A stretch of 64,000 nucleotides of DNA from Brevibacillus brevis NBRC 100599 (GCF_000010165.1 NC_012491.1:2611501-2675500); one strand, 5' to 3'; shown: positions 44,711 to 53,784, counted from the stretch's first letter. A program made the numbers and translations. Notes: a model not told the origin generated them from the letters alone.

Positions 44711-45127
44711 ATGGCGAGATTTGCAATAGGGGAGCAAGCATCTTTTAGCAGAACGATTACGGAGACTGATATCGTTCTATTTGCGGGAATGAGTGGGGAT
44801 TATAATCCGGTGCACATTGACCAACAGTACGCAAAAGACACGCGATTCGGCCAGCGTATCTCACATGGACTGTTGACGGCTAGCATGTTGTCCAGATTGC
44901 TCGGGATGCAGCTGCCTGGCATCGGTTCCATTTACAAAGACCAGACCATTTCGTTTACGGCTCCGGTATTGATCGGAGACACGATCACCGCGACCGCCAC
45001 TGTGCTGGAGTATCAAGAAGAGCGTGGCATCATCCGATTGCTTACGGAATGCACGAATCAGCATGGAAAAGTAGTTCTGACTGGAACAGCGACGATGCTC
45101 GTACCGAGGGAAGGAGCGAAAGTATGA
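44711..45127 (+). CDS. MaoC-family (R)-enoyl-CoA hydratase-like protein
   Basis: 138 aa, single hot-dog domain. FAGMSGDYNPVHIDQQYAKDTRFGQRISHGLL (hydratase motif D-x4-H and the following FGQRISHG, about 26-57). This arrangement is the catalytic Asp/His of (R)-specific enoyl-CoA hydratases. Its stop overlaps the KAS III-like start (ATGA), so the two are coupled. It would hydrate an enoyl-CoA in the degradation or synthesis of the activated acid. Confidence 0.92.
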   Translation: MARFAIGEQASFSRTITETDIVLFAGMSGDYNPVHIDQQYAKDTRFGQRISHGLLTASMLSRLLGMQLPGIGSIYKDQTISFTAPVLIGDTITATATVLEYQEERGIIRLLTECTNQHGKVVLTGTATMLVPREGAKV

Positions 45128-46170
45128 ATCATCTTGAAGCGAATACGATCCAAGAGCAGACCATCGGAGTGGAAGCGACGTCCGTATTTTTTCCTGAAGG
45201 TGTAGAAACAGCTGAATGTTTGGCTGAAAAGACAGGAATCCCCACGCAAGTCATTATCGAAAAATTCGGTCTTTATCAGAAGCATGTCGCAGATGACACC
45301 CTTCATGCATCAGACCTCGCTGTGCTCGCTGCCCAACAGCTGACCGGCTCGGTGATCGATCCATCTGAGATTGACGTGATTATTTACTTTGGCAGCCCGC
45401 ACAAAGATTACTATGTATGGTCCAGCGCACCGAAGATTACATACGAGCTAAAAGCGACAAACGCATACGGTTTCGAGATGATGAACGTCAGCTCTTGTTT
45501 TCCAATCGCCTTGAAGGTTGCCAAAGATATGCTGACGGCAGATGCATCCATTGAAAACATCTTGCTGGTTGCTGGCTGTAAAGAATCACAAATCGTCGAT
45601 TACGACAATCCTCGCTCACGCTTCATGTTTAATTTTGCAGATGGGGGGACAGCGGCTCTCGTAAAACGTGGAGCTACTAAGAGCAGAATTCTCCACAGCT
45701 GTGTCATTACCGATGGTTCTTTTCACGATGATGTAAGGGTACCCGCTGGCGGCTCAAGGCACCAGCCTAGCCATGAAACGGTGGAAAACAGACTTCATTA
45801 CATCGATGTGCCGAATCCGAGCGATATGAAAGAACGGCTTGATCCCATCTCGATACCAAACTTTGTTCATGTGGTAGAGCAGGCATTGGCAAAAAGTAAT
45901 CGTTCCTTGCGTGATTTGAAGCTGCTGCTTCCTTTGCACACAAAGCGTTCGATGTTCCTGGAACTATTGGAACGTTTGCAACTGAGCGAGGAGCAGGCCG
46001 TCTATCTCGATCATTACGGGCATTTGTCTGCACTCGACCCGTGTATTGGACTGCATGTCGCACAGCAAGAGGGACGTCTTTCCCCAGGGGATATTGTCGT
46101 AGCGGTCAGTGCTGGGACTGGATATACGTGGGCTGCAACCGTCCTGGAATGGTTAGCCGAATCGCAATGA
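45124..46170 (+). CDS. KAS III-like thiolase-fold enzyme
   Basis: 348 aa of the FabH/HMG-CoA-synthase superfamily. Catalytic Cys in NVSSCFPIAL (C125), His in LPLHTKRS (H272). Where FabH has the Asn of GNTSAAS this protein reads GHLSALD (H300), giving a Cys-His-His centre. C-terminal AVSAGTGYTWAATVL fits the glycine-rich end. The role is open: it could condense or cleave acyl chains, like OleA, PqsD or HMG-CoA synthase. Its coupling to MaoC and the ligase implies CoA thioester chemistry. Confidence 0.88.
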   Translation: MNHLEANTIQEQTIGVEATSVFFPEGVETAECLAEKTGIPTQVIIEKFGLYQKHVADDTLHASDLAVLAAQQLTGSVIDPSEIDVIIYFGSPHKDYYVWSSAPKITYELKATNAYGFEMMNVSSCFPIALKVAKDMLTADASIENILLVAGCKESQIVDYDNPRSRFMFNFADGGTAALVKRGATKSRILHSCVITDGSFHDDVRVPAGGSRHQPSHETVENRLHYIDVPNPSDMKERLDPISIPNFVHVVEQALAKSNRSLRDLKLLLPLHTKRSMFLELLERLQLSEEQAVYLDHYGHLSALDPCIGLHVAQQEGRLSPGDIVVAVSAGTGYTWAATVLEWLAESQ

Positions 46171-46198
46171 ACATTATGACACTCGAGGAGGAACGGGC

Positions 46199-47407
46199 GT
46201 GAAAAAAAGAGGATGGAACATGTTGCTTCCGCTAGCGATGTCTGTCGTGCTTGTTGTTGGCTGCAGCCAAAATGAAAGCGCTTCATCTGGTGGCGGCAAT
46301 ACGATCAAGGTAGGCGTACTCGCTTCGCTCACAGGTCCACTGGAGAGCTACGGCAAGCAGACGGCAAGAGGTTTTGAGCTCGGACTCGATTATGCAACAG
46401 AAGGCAAGCGAGAGATCGGTGGCAAAAAGATCGAGTTTGTCATGGAGGATACGGAGACGAAGCCGGATGTCGCCGTCCAAAAAGCAACGAAGCTCCTGGA
46501 AACTGATAAGGTAGATTTTCTCGTAGGCTCCTCGAGTTCAGGCGATACGCTAGCTGTCCTTCCTCTGGCAGAGGAGTACAAAAAAATCATGGTCGTAGAG
46601 CCAGCAGTAGCAGATAGTATCACCGGGAAAAACTGGAACAAATACATTTTTCGCACAGGTCGAAATTCTTCACAGGACGCAGTAGCAGGCGCTGCGGCAA
46701 TTGCTTCTAAAGGAACAAAGATCGCGACAATGGCTCAAGACAGCGCCTACGGTCGAGAAGGGATCGAAGCCTTTAAGACCGCCGCTGAAAAATTAGGGGC
46801 TGTCATTATCGAAGAGCAATACGTGGACACGAGCACGACTGATTTTACAGCCAACATTCAAAAAATCATTAGCGCTAAACCCGAGTATGTGTTCATCACG
46901 TGGGCAGGCTCGAACTCCCCGTGGAAACAGCTGCAAGATATGCAGGTTCAGAAAAAAGGCATCAAGGTGTCTACGGGAGCGCCTGATATCGCTGCATTGA
47001 AAACGATGGAGGCAATGATCGGGATGGAAGGCTTCTCGGTGTATTACCATTCGCTCCCCAAAACGAAAATGAACGACTGGCTCATCGATGAGCACCAGAA
47101 GCGTTTTCAAGGCGAGATTCCAGATTTATTTACGGCAGGCGGGATGACGGCAGCCGTAGCGATTGTGGAAGCACTGAAAAAGACGAACGCCGATACAGAT
47201 TCGGAGAAGTTGATTGCTGCGATGGAAGGCATGACCTTTGATTCGCCGAAGGGTCAGATGCAGTTCCGGGTGGAGGACCATCAGGCACTGCAAACATTGT
47301 ACGCGATCAAGCTAGAGAAAAAAGAAGGAGTCGATCATCCGGTCCCTGTGCTCGTTCGGGAGATGACGATGGAAGAGACAGCACCGCCTGTCAGGAACCA
47401 GAAGTAG
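46199..47407 (+). CDS. Liv-type ABC transporter substrate-binding lipoprotein
   Basis: 402 aa from a GTG after GAGGAGGAAC. Lipoprotein signal (VLVVGC lipobox, about residue 21). The mature domain is of the LivJ/LivK type I binding fold: VGVLASLTGPLESYGKQTARG, IEFVMEDTETKPDVAV, and RNSSQDAVAGAA. Homologues bind branched-chain amino acids, amides, or in soil bacteria aromatic and dicarboxylic acids. Downstream permease and ATPase genes complete the importer. Confidence 0.93.
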   Translation: MKKRGWNMLLPLAMSVVLVVGCSQNESASSGGGNTIKVGVLASLTGPLESYGKQTARGFELGLDYATEGKREIGGKKIEFVMEDTETKPDVAVQKATKLLETDKVDFLVGSSSSGDTLAVLPLAEEYKKIMVVEPAVADSITGKNWNKYIFRTGRNSSQDAVAGAAAIASKGTKIATMAQDSAYGREGIEAFKTAAEKLGAVIIEEQYVDTSTTDFTANIQKIISAKPEYVFITWAGSNSPWKQLQDMQVQKKGIKVSTGAPDIAALKTMEAMIGMEGFSVYYHSLPKTKMNDWLIDEHQKRFQGEIPDLFTAGGMTAAVAIVEALKKTNADTDSEKLIAAMEGMTFDSPKGQMQFRVEDHQALQTLYAIKLEKKEGVDHPVPVLVREMTMEETAPPVRNQK

Positions 47408-47419
47408 AGGAGGTGTGTG

Positions 47420-48190
47420 ATGAGTTACTTGTTGGAAACGGTTGACGCAAGCGTAGCATTCGGGGAGCAAACAGTCATAAACAAGGTATCGCTACGCATA
47501 CCGAAGCAGCGATTTACTTCGATCATTGGACCGAATGGAGCTGGAAAGACGACGCTGTTTAACCTGTTAAGCGGACAGCTTACTCCCTCGCAAGGAACAA
47601 TCAAGTACAAGGGACAAGAGATTACACACTTGCCCCCAGCAGCACGAGCGAGAATGGGGATTGGCCGATCGTTTCAATTGACAAACTTATTTCCCAAGCT
47701 AACGGTGCGGGAAAATATTCGATTAGCCGTGCAAGCTTCGCAGGGAGTTCGGTTTCGTCTATGGATTTCCCAGGCAGATCAGATGCGACAGGCTGAGGAA
47801 GTTGAACGATTGCTACATCTGGTATTGCTGGAGAAAAAGGCAGATGTGTTGGCAAGCCTACTGGCGCATGGGGAAAAACGAAAGCTGGAGCTGGCCATGC
47901 TCCTTGGACTGCGTCCGGATGTTCTTTTACTCGACGAACCGACGGCGGGGATTTCGCTGGAGGAAGTCCCGGCTGTATTGAGAGTGATCGAATCCATAAA
48001 GGAAAGCAATTCGTGCACGATCATCCTCATCGAACACAAGATGGACATGGTCAAATCACTCTCCGATCACATGGTCGTTCTGTTTCATGGAGAGCTATTG
48101 GCTGAGGGAACCCCGACTGACATGATGCGAAATGAACAGGTGCAATCTGCCTACTTGGGAGGGTTGTATAAGCATGATGCTGCAACTTGA
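47420..48190 (+). CDS. Liv-type ABC transporter ATP-binding protein (LivG)
   Basis: 256 aa from the ATG at 47420 after AGAGGAGG. Walker A GPNGAGKTTLF (about 37-47), the LivG-type signature LLAHGEKRKLELAML (about 150-164; HGE instead of SGGQ), Walker B VLLLDEPTAGIS. Overlaps the next ATPase gene by 17 bases. Drives import of the substrate delivered by the preceding lipoprotein. Confidence 0.93.
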   Translation: MSYLLETVDASVAFGEQTVINKVSLRIPKQRFTSIIGPNGAGKTTLFNLLSGQLTPSQGTIKYKGQEITHLPPAARARMGIGRSFQLTNLFPKLTVRENIRLAVQASQGVRFRLWISQADQMRQAEEVERLLHLVLLEKKADVLASLLAHGEKRKLELAMLLGLRPDVLLLDEPTAGISLEEVPAVLRVIESIKESNSCTIILIEHKMDMVKSLSDHMVVLFHGELLAEGTPTDMMRNEQVQSAYLGGLYKHDAAT

Positions 48191-48875
48191 TCAGATTGAA
48201 ACGTACCTCGACCAGTTTCACATCTTGCAAGGTGTCTCGCTCTCTGTGCAAGCAGGTAGTATTACTGTCCTGTTTGGTCGAAACGGCGCTGGCAAAACAA
48301 CGACGCTTCGTTCCATCATGGGGCTTGCCCCGATCCGTCATGGTCAGGTTCGCTATCGAGGAGAAGAAATCGGACATTTGCCGACCTATTCCATCGCACG
48401 TAAAGGGATTGGGTATGTGCCCGAGAATCAAGGGATTTTTCATGATTTTACGGTAGAAGAGACGTTCCGGCTCGCCATGCAAAAAAATGACGACGAACAA
48501 AAAGAAAAGCTGGCGTGGATGCTCGATCTTTTTCCAGACCTGCATCACTACTGGAAAAAGAAAAGTGGGCACTTAAGCGGTGGTCAAAAACAAATGCTTG
48601 CGATTGCACGAGCTTACGTGAACAGCAACGGACTCTTGTTAATAGACGAACCGAGCAAGGGGCTTGCACCCATCATGGTTGAAAAACTCATGTTCCACAT
48701 CGAATCGATGAAAGAGAAAACGACCGTGCTATTAGTTGAACAAAACTTTATGATGGCGAGCATGATTGGCGAGCAGTACTACTTGATGGATGAAGGGAAA
48801 ATTGTCCGCAGTGGCGCGATGCAGGAGTTGAAGGATGATGCAGATACGCGACAAAAATATTTGGGTATTGCATGA
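48174..48875 (+). CDS. Liv-type ABC transporter ATP-binding protein (LivF)
   Basis: 233 aa; ATG at 48174 follows GGGAGGG (a second ATG follows at once). Walker A GRNGAGKTTTL (about 35-45), LSGGQKQMLAIARAYV signature (about 134-149) and Walker B LLIDEPSKGLAP. LivF partner of LivG. Confidence 0.93.
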   Translation: MMLQLDQIETYLDQFHILQGVSLSVQAGSITVLFGRNGAGKTTTLRSIMGLAPIRHGQVRYRGEEIGHLPTYSIARKGIGYVPENQGIFHDFTVEETFRLAMQKNDDEQKEKLAWMLDLFPDLHHYWKKKSGHLSGGQKQMLAIARAYVNSNGLLLIDEPSKGLAPIMVEKLMFHIESMKEKTTVLLVEQNFMMASMIGEQYYLMDEGKIVRSGAMQELKDDADTRQKYLGIA

Positions 48876-48902
48876 GCGTATGACAGGGAGGGGGAGGATG
48901 AA

Positions 48903-49763
48903 ATGGATGTCGCGATAAATTTGCTTGTAAATGGACTGGCGACAGGCACACTCATTTTCTTGCTCGCTTCCGGGCTCACGTTGATCTTTGGCTTAATGAG
49001 TGTGTTGAACTTTGCCCACGGCGGATTGTTTGCCTGGGGAGCCTTTGCTGGTGTATGGCTTTTCGGAGTGACCGATAGCTTTCTTCTGGCCATCGTAGGT
49101 GCTGCCGTCATCGGGATGCTGCTCGGTTTCGTGCTAGAGCGCGTTCTGATCCGTCCCGTGTATGGTGATCATATTCAGCAACTGCTTGTGACATTGGGCG
49201 GAATGCTCGTGATCAGTGAATTGCTCAAGGTGTTTTGGAGCCCCAATCCCATTCGGGCAGGATTACCAGATTATTTGCAAGGGAGCATCGAGCTTGGCGA
49301 CATCATACTAATTACGTATCGCTTGTTTGTCATCGCAGTGGGAATAGCGGTGTACGTCGGGTTGCACCTGCTATTGACGAGAACGAGACTAGGCTTGATC
49401 GTCCGAGCGGGCGTCATCGATAAGGAAATGGTGCAGGCACTCGGCATCAATATTAAACAAGTGTTTACTTTCGTCTTTTTGCTGGGGGCAGGCATGGCTG
49501 CGCTGGGAGGAAGTCTGCTAGCCCCGTATTCGGGGGTGATTTTTGCGGAAATGGGTATGCAGTATGCGATTCTGGCATTCATCGTCGTCATTGTCGGTGG
49601 GATGGGAAGCGTTCAAGGCTCTATGATTGCGGCGCTTTTAGTAGGGGTGCTCGGCTCGTTTATGGCATACTTCGTTCCAGAGCTTTCACTGGCAGTGAAC
49701 ATGCTGCTGATGCTGGCAGTGCTGCTTATCAAACCATCCGGCCTGTTTGGAGCGAAGGGGTGA
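48903..49763 (+). CDS. Liv-type ABC transporter permease (LivH)
   Basis: 286 aa behind GGGAGGGGGAGGA. Seven to eight membrane segments; SGLTLIFGLMSVLNFAHGGLF (in part LIFGLMSVLNFAHG, about 27-40) and the EAA-like EMVQALGINIKQVF stretch are typical LivH. Forms the channel with LivM. Confidence 0.92.
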   Translation: MDVAINLLVNGLATGTLIFLLASGLTLIFGLMSVLNFAHGGLFAWGAFAGVWLFGVTDSFLLAIVGAAVIGMLLGFVLERVLIRPVYGDHIQQLLVTLGGMLVISELLKVFWSPNPIRAGLPDYLQGSIELGDIILITYRLFVIAVGIAVYVGLHLLLTRTRLGLIVRAGVIDKEMVQALGINIKQVFTFVFLLGAGMAALGGSLLAPYSGVIFAEMGMQYAILAFIVVIVGGMGSVQGSMIAALLVGVLGSFMAYFVPELSLAVNMLLMLAVLLIKPSGLFGAKG

Positions 49764-49770
49764 TTATGCG

Positions 49771-50769
49771 TTGACTACATCCGGATTGTTGAATCATCGT
49801 TTTATCCTCTTTGTGTTTTTGTCTTTAGCCGTTTTGCCGTTTCTTTCAGACTCGCGAAGCCTGTACATCTTGTTCACCCAAATCTTTATCTTTGCAATTT
49901 TTGCGATGAGCTTTGATTTGTTGCTCGGCTATACGGGGATCGTCTCATTTGGACACTGTATGTTTTTCGGTATAGGTGCGTACTCTGTGTCTTTATTCCT
50001 GAAAAACTTTGACGCGTCGATCGGCTATTTCTTACTTGGTGTACTCGTTGCCATCATGCTATCTGGGATTCTTAGCTATGTGATCGGGATGCTATCCTTG
50101 CGCTTAAAAAGTCATTTTTATGCGATGCTGACGTTGGCGATTTCCCAGCTGCTATTCGTATTGGCAGAGAAATGGCGCTCGCTGACGATGGGGGGAGATG
50201 GCTTCACCTTCCCGGTGCCTGAGCTGTTTCGGGATCGTTTGTCCTTTTACTATGTATGCCTGCTCTTAATGGTCATGCTGTTCGTCATCTTGCGTGCGTT
50301 TACGCGCTCTCCACTCGGCAAGGTACTGAAAGCCATCGGTCAAAATGAACAACGCGCGGAAGCGTTAGGCTATCAAATTCTTCATTATAAGGTTATCGTC
50401 AGTATCGTCGCTGGAGTGGTTGCAGCGATTAGTGGGGGCTTGTACGCGGTCATGCTGCGATTCGTAAACACCCAAGTGTTTTCGATTGAAACGACACTGG
50501 ATGCACTCTTGATGAGCATGATCGGTGGGCTGGGAACGCTATTTGGCTCTATTTTGGGGTCGGGGATCGTAGAGCTGGCGCATCACGGATTGACTGAGTT
50601 GGCAAAGCTTCACCCGATATTCGAGAGATGGGTCATATTCCTTGGCTTGCTCTATATTTTGGTCGTGCTCTGCTTTCCGAGCGGAATTGTCGGCAGCTTT
50701 CAAGAGTGGAGGGAAAAAAGAAAACAGCGTTCCGTGCAGGCTGCGACGATCGTAGAGCCAGTAGAGTGA
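49771..50769 (+). CDS. Liv-type ABC transporter permease (LivM)
   Basis: 332 aa from TTG 49771, which follows AAGGGGTGAT; the upstream frame overlaps LivH by a few bases only if a less likely TTG at 49747 is used. Membrane segments throughout; FDLLLGYTGIVSFGHCMFFGIGAY (in part GYTGIVSFGH) and the loop NEQRAEALGYQILHYK are LivM markers. It ends at a terminator, so the second CoA-ligase gene is a separate unit. Confidence 0.92.
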   Translation: MTTSGLLNHRFILFVFLSLAVLPFLSDSRSLYILFTQIFIFAIFAMSFDLLLGYTGIVSFGHCMFFGIGAYSVSLFLKNFDASIGYFLLGVLVAIMLSGILSYVIGMLSLRLKSHFYAMLTLAISQLLFVLAEKWRSLTMGGDGFTFPVPELFRDRLSFYYVCLLLMVMLFVILRAFTRSPLGKVLKAIGQNEQRAEALGYQILHYKVIVSIVAGVVAAISGGLYAVMLRFVNTQVFSIETTLDALLMSMIGGLGTLFGSILGSGIVELAHHGLTELAKLHPIFERWVIFLGLLYILVVLCFPSGIVGSFQEWREKRKQRSVQAATIVEPVE

Positions 50770-50786
50770 TAGGGATGAAAGAAGGG

Positions 50787-50819
50787 AGGTCAACCGATGG
50801 AAAAGGTTGGCCTTTTTTT
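50787..50819 (+). terminator. Terminator of the Liv/acyl-CoA operon
   Basis: AGGTCAACC pairs with GGTTGGCCT followed by a T-run. Confidence 0.8.
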
Positions 50820-50864
50820 GTCCCATTTTTGTCGAAAGAAAAAGGGGAGAATTATAGTGATGTC

Positions 50865-50876
50865 GAATTATAATTC
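50865..50876. promoter_or_regulatory. Palindrome GAATTATAATTC before the second CoA-ligase gene
   Basis: Perfect 12-bp palindrome 30 bp upstream of the start, overlapping TATAAT (50869-50874); a nearby half copy GAATTATA (50849-50856) precedes it. Possible operator at the promoter. Confidence 0.45.
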
Positions 50877-50905
50877 ATCAATCTTAGAAAAGGTGGAGAT
50901 GTGCT

Positions 50906-52489
50906 ATGGAATTAAACATGCCAGTGAACTATAATTTCGCAGCCCAGGTGGACGAATGGTCGAAAAAACATCCAGAGAGACGTGCGGTTTGGGAGTTAGA
51001 TGAGCAAGGCCAGGAGCATATCCTTACGTACGAGAATTTGCGCCAATATTCAAATAAAATCGCAAATGGACTAGGGTCCATTGGAATCGGGCATGGAGAT
51101 CGGGTACTCGTCCTGGTTTCCCGAGGAACATTGGCTTACGGTCTCTATTTGGCACTACTGAAGCTAGGGGCAGTGATTTTGCCAGGGTCTGAGATGCTGC
51201 GTTCCAAAGATATCGAGTACCGGATCAATCATGCAAAAGTAAAGGCAGTGATCAGCTTCGCGGGAGCAATGAGTGAGGTTGATCTGACGAGAGGCAACTG
51301 TTCTACCTTGCAACACTACATCACGACGGGCGAAGAAAAAGAAGGGTGGATTTCGCTTGAGGGGTTGCTCCAGGGGCAGGACACAGAATTTGAGGTAGTA
51401 AACACGAAGTCGGATGAGCTGGCCTTCCTGTCTTATACTTCAGGGACGACTGGGGGACCAAAAGGGGTTATGCATGTTCACGGTTGGCCGTTTGCGCATT
51501 TGGCTGTGGCGGCTACACAGTGGCTGGACGTTCGCGAAGGTGATGTGGTTTGGGCAACGGCTGGGCCTGGTTGGGCCAAGTGGATCTGGAGCCCGTTTGT
51601 CTCTACGTTAGGGCTGGGAGCGACCGCGTTTGTCTATAAAGGAAAGTTTTCTGCGGAAAATTATTTGACGATTCTGCAAAATTACCCGGTGTCTGTTTTG
51701 TGTGCGACGCCAACCGAGTACAGAATCATGGCAAAAGTAACGGATTTAGAACAATACAAGCTGTCCGCCCTGCGCTCCGCATGTTCGGCTGGTGAACCGC
51801 TCAATCGGGAAGTGATCGACACATTCCGCCGCGTCTTCCAGTTGACCGTGCGAGATGGATACGGACAGACAGAGAACACTTTACTGGTGGGTACCTTTGT
51901 CGGCATGGAGCCAAGGCCAGGTTCAATGGGCAAGCCATCGCCAGTTGTAAGGATCGCCATTATTGACGAAGAAGGAGCGGAGCTGCCAGTAGGCAAAGTA
52001 GGAGATATTGCCATTGATCGCCATATGGTGGCGCTATTCAAAGGCTATCTGGATGATCCGGGGCGCACTGCCAGAGCTTTTCGGGGTGACTGGTACGTGA
52101 CGGGTGATCAAGGCCGCATGGACGAAGATGGCTACATCTGGTTCGAAGGACGTTCTGATGACATTATCATCTCAGGTGGATATACGATTGGTCCGTTTGA
52201 GGTCGAGGATGCGCTGGTGAAGCATGCGGCGGTAGCGGAATGTGCGGCGGTTGCCAGTCCTGATCCGGAGCGTGGTCATGTGGTAAAAGCGTTTGTCATC
52301 CTGAAAAAAGGGAATGAGCCATCCGAAGAGATGATCGTGGAATTGCAAAACCATGTCAAGCAATTAACTGCTCCGTATAAATACCCGCGCAAAATCGAGT
52401 TTGTACAAGAACTGCCGAAAACAACCTCCGGTAAAATCAGACGGATCGAGCTACGGCAGCAGGAGGCACAGCAAAATCAGCATTTGTAG
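50906..52489 (+). CDS. Acyl-CoA/benzoate-type CoA ligase (MACS-like)
   Basis: 527 aa. ANL motifs YTSGTTGGPKGVM (about 175-187), then the medium-chain synthetase/benzoate-CoA-ligase-like ATAGPGWAKW (about 212-221), YGQTENT, GRSDDIIISGGYTIGPFEVE and catalytic Lys in TTSGKIRR (about 510-517). It activates a medium-chain or aromatic acid. It follows the Liv transporter but has its own promoter region, so it may be controlled separately within the same physiological unit. Confidence 0.92.
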   Translation: MELNMPVNYNFAAQVDEWSKKHPERRAVWELDEQGQEHILTYENLRQYSNKIANGLGSIGIGHGDRVLVLVSRGTLAYGLYLALLKLGAVILPGSEMLRSKDIEYRINHAKVKAVISFAGAMSEVDLTRGNCSTLQHYITTGEEKEGWISLEGLLQGQDTEFEVVNTKSDELAFLSYTSGTTGGPKGVMHVHGWPFAHLAVAATQWLDVREGDVVWATAGPGWAKWIWSPFVSTLGLGATAFVYKGKFSAENYLTILQNYPVSVLCATPTEYRIMAKVTDLEQYKLSALRSACSAGEPLNREVIDTFRRVFQLTVRDGYGQTENTLLVGTFVGMEPRPGSMGKPSPVVRIAIIDEEGAELPVGKVGDIAIDRHMVALFKGYLDDPGRTARAFRGDWYVTGDQGRMDEDGYIWFEGRSDDIIISGGYTIGPFEVEDALVKHAAVAECAAVASPDPERGHVVKAFVILKKGNEPSEEMIVELQNHVKQLTAPYKYPRKIEFVQELPKTTSGKIRRIELRQQEAQQNQHL

Positions 52490-52511
52490 GGAATCGTTTG
52501 TCTTACGAAAA

Positions 52512-52528
52512 TGTAAGATTGCTGTAAG
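52512..52528 (+). promoter_or_regulatory. Direct repeat TGTAAG-N5-TGTAAG upstream of transglycosylase
   Basis: Two TGTAAG half-sites 11 bp apart, the layout of WalR/PhoP-type response-regulator sites (TGTWAH-N5-TGTWAH). It lies about 33 bp before TACAAT (52561-52566), which has no good -35, suiting an activator. Confidence 0.4.
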
Positions 52529-52598
52529 TGGATTCGATGGGACGAAATGCGTGCATCCCCTACAATGTGAGTAGAAGCAAGGCAAGGGGGAGTGCAGC

Positions 52599-53411
52599 AT
52601 GAACCACCTTCCAATCCCATTAGGAAGAAACACCGACTTGTATGAAGCGGCGAGCATACCCAAGATTAAGAAACTCGGTGTTCGTTGGAAAAAACGACTG
52701 CGTATCAGTTTTCTCGTGATCATGATGGCAGCTATCCTGGCGCCGATCGTGCTTGCGTGGACAGGGAATATATGGATAGATGAAAAAAAGCTGGCTGGTG
52801 TACAGCAATCCAACAGTTATGTAAAGCTGGACGAAATGCCTGATTATGTGTGGAAGGCATTCGTTGCAATAGAGGATCATCGGTTTATGCAGCATCCAGG
52901 AGTGGACCCGATTGGATTGAGCCGAGCGATCTGGGTCGATGTCAAGGAAGGTGCCTACGTGCAGGGCGGAAGTACAATCACCATGCAGTTGGCGCGGAAC
53001 CTGTTTCTCACAAACGACAAAACCATGACTAGAAAAGTAAAAGAAGTCGCGATCGCGTTACAATTAGAGCAGCGATACAGCAAAAAAGAACTGCTCGAAA
53101 TGTACCTCAACGTCATTTATTTCGGGCACGGAAAATACGGAATTGGCGAGGCTGTTCCCTTTTACTTCGGAAAAAAAGCAAATGAAACAGGAAATCGAGC
53201 AGTAACATTAGGAGAAGCGGCCATGCTAGCTTCTTTGCCGAAAGGACCAGAGCGTTACTCACCGGTAAAGAACTGGGACCGAGCCAAAGAACGACAGGTG
53301 GTTGTGCTAAATCGGATGAACGAATTGGCCGTGATCGATCAAAGCGAAAGTACATTGGCAAAGAATGAGCAGATATCCGTTGTTCCCACCGCCAAACGCG
53401 CAGCGAAATAA
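52599..53411 (+). CDS. Monofunctional peptidoglycan glycosyltransferase (GT51)
   Basis: 270 aa. One N-terminal membrane anchor (about 36-54). GT51 motifs: FVAIEDHRFMQHPGVDPIG (first catalytic Glu in EDHRF, about 90-94), QGGSTITMQLARNLFL (about 121-136), RKVKEVAIALQLEQRYSKKELLEMYLN and YFGHGKYGI with the second Glu region. No transpeptidase domain follows, unlike PBP1, so it only polymerises glycan strands from lipid II. ATG after GGGGGAG. Confidence 0.93.
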   Translation: MNHLPIPLGRNTDLYEAASIPKIKKLGVRWKKRLRISFLVIMMAAILAPIVLAWTGNIWIDEKKLAGVQQSNSYVKLDEMPDYVWKAFVAIEDHRFMQHPGVDPIGLSRAIWVDVKEGAYVQGGSTITMQLARNLFLTNDKTMTRKVKEVAIALQLEQRYSKKELLEMYLNVIYFGHGKYGIGEAVPFYFGKKANETGNRAVTLGEAAMLASLPKGPERYSPVKNWDRAKERQVVVLNRMNELAVIDQSESTLAKNEQISVVPTAKRAAK

Positions 53412-53535
53412 ATGAATGTGATGGAATCCCCTGTCTGGATGGCAGGGGATTTTTGCTATTTCCTGTGCACTCACCCATCCCAACCGTTGGGCATAAAATA
53501 CAAGGAGGAACTACAGGAAGGAGTCCAAAAACGTC

Positions 53536-53784
53536 ATGAGTTCGTATCCTTTTCAGACACAAGCACAACCAGCGTCGAGTACCCCCTCTATGAATTCCTT
53601 CATCGAACCTTATTTGTACCAGACGTTGCAAAGTGTCATACGGCGTGAAGTTGCCATTCAAACAACCCAGGGAAATGTCCGTGGAATCGTTGTCGATGTG
53701 CTACCTGACCATGTGGTACTGCAGATGGGTGGTTCTACGTTTTTTGTACGCATACAACAGATCGTCTGGGTTATGCCGTTTTAA
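53536..53784 (+). CDS. YuzF-like small protein (DUF2642)
   Basis: 82 aa. The C-terminal part VRGIVVDVLPDHVVLQMGGSTFFVRIQQIVWVMPF (quoted in parts: IVVDVLPDHVVLQ, FVRIQQIVWVMP) is the DUF2642/YuzF pattern, an Sm-like beta barrel of unknown role found in Bacillales spore formers. The N-terminal 20 residues are low-complexity Ser/Pro/Gln. Ribosome site AAGGAG. Confidence 0.8.
   Translation: MSSYPFQTQAQPASSTPSMNSFIEPYLYQTLQSVIRREVAIQTTQGNVRGIVVDVLPDHVVLQMGGSTFFVRIQQIVWVMPF

Noticed and set aside
46272..46286. cre-like ATGAAAGCGCTTCAT inside the binding-protein gene
   Set aside because: One base short of the palindrome and fails the last three positions of the cre consensus; encodes the start of the mature lipoprotein.
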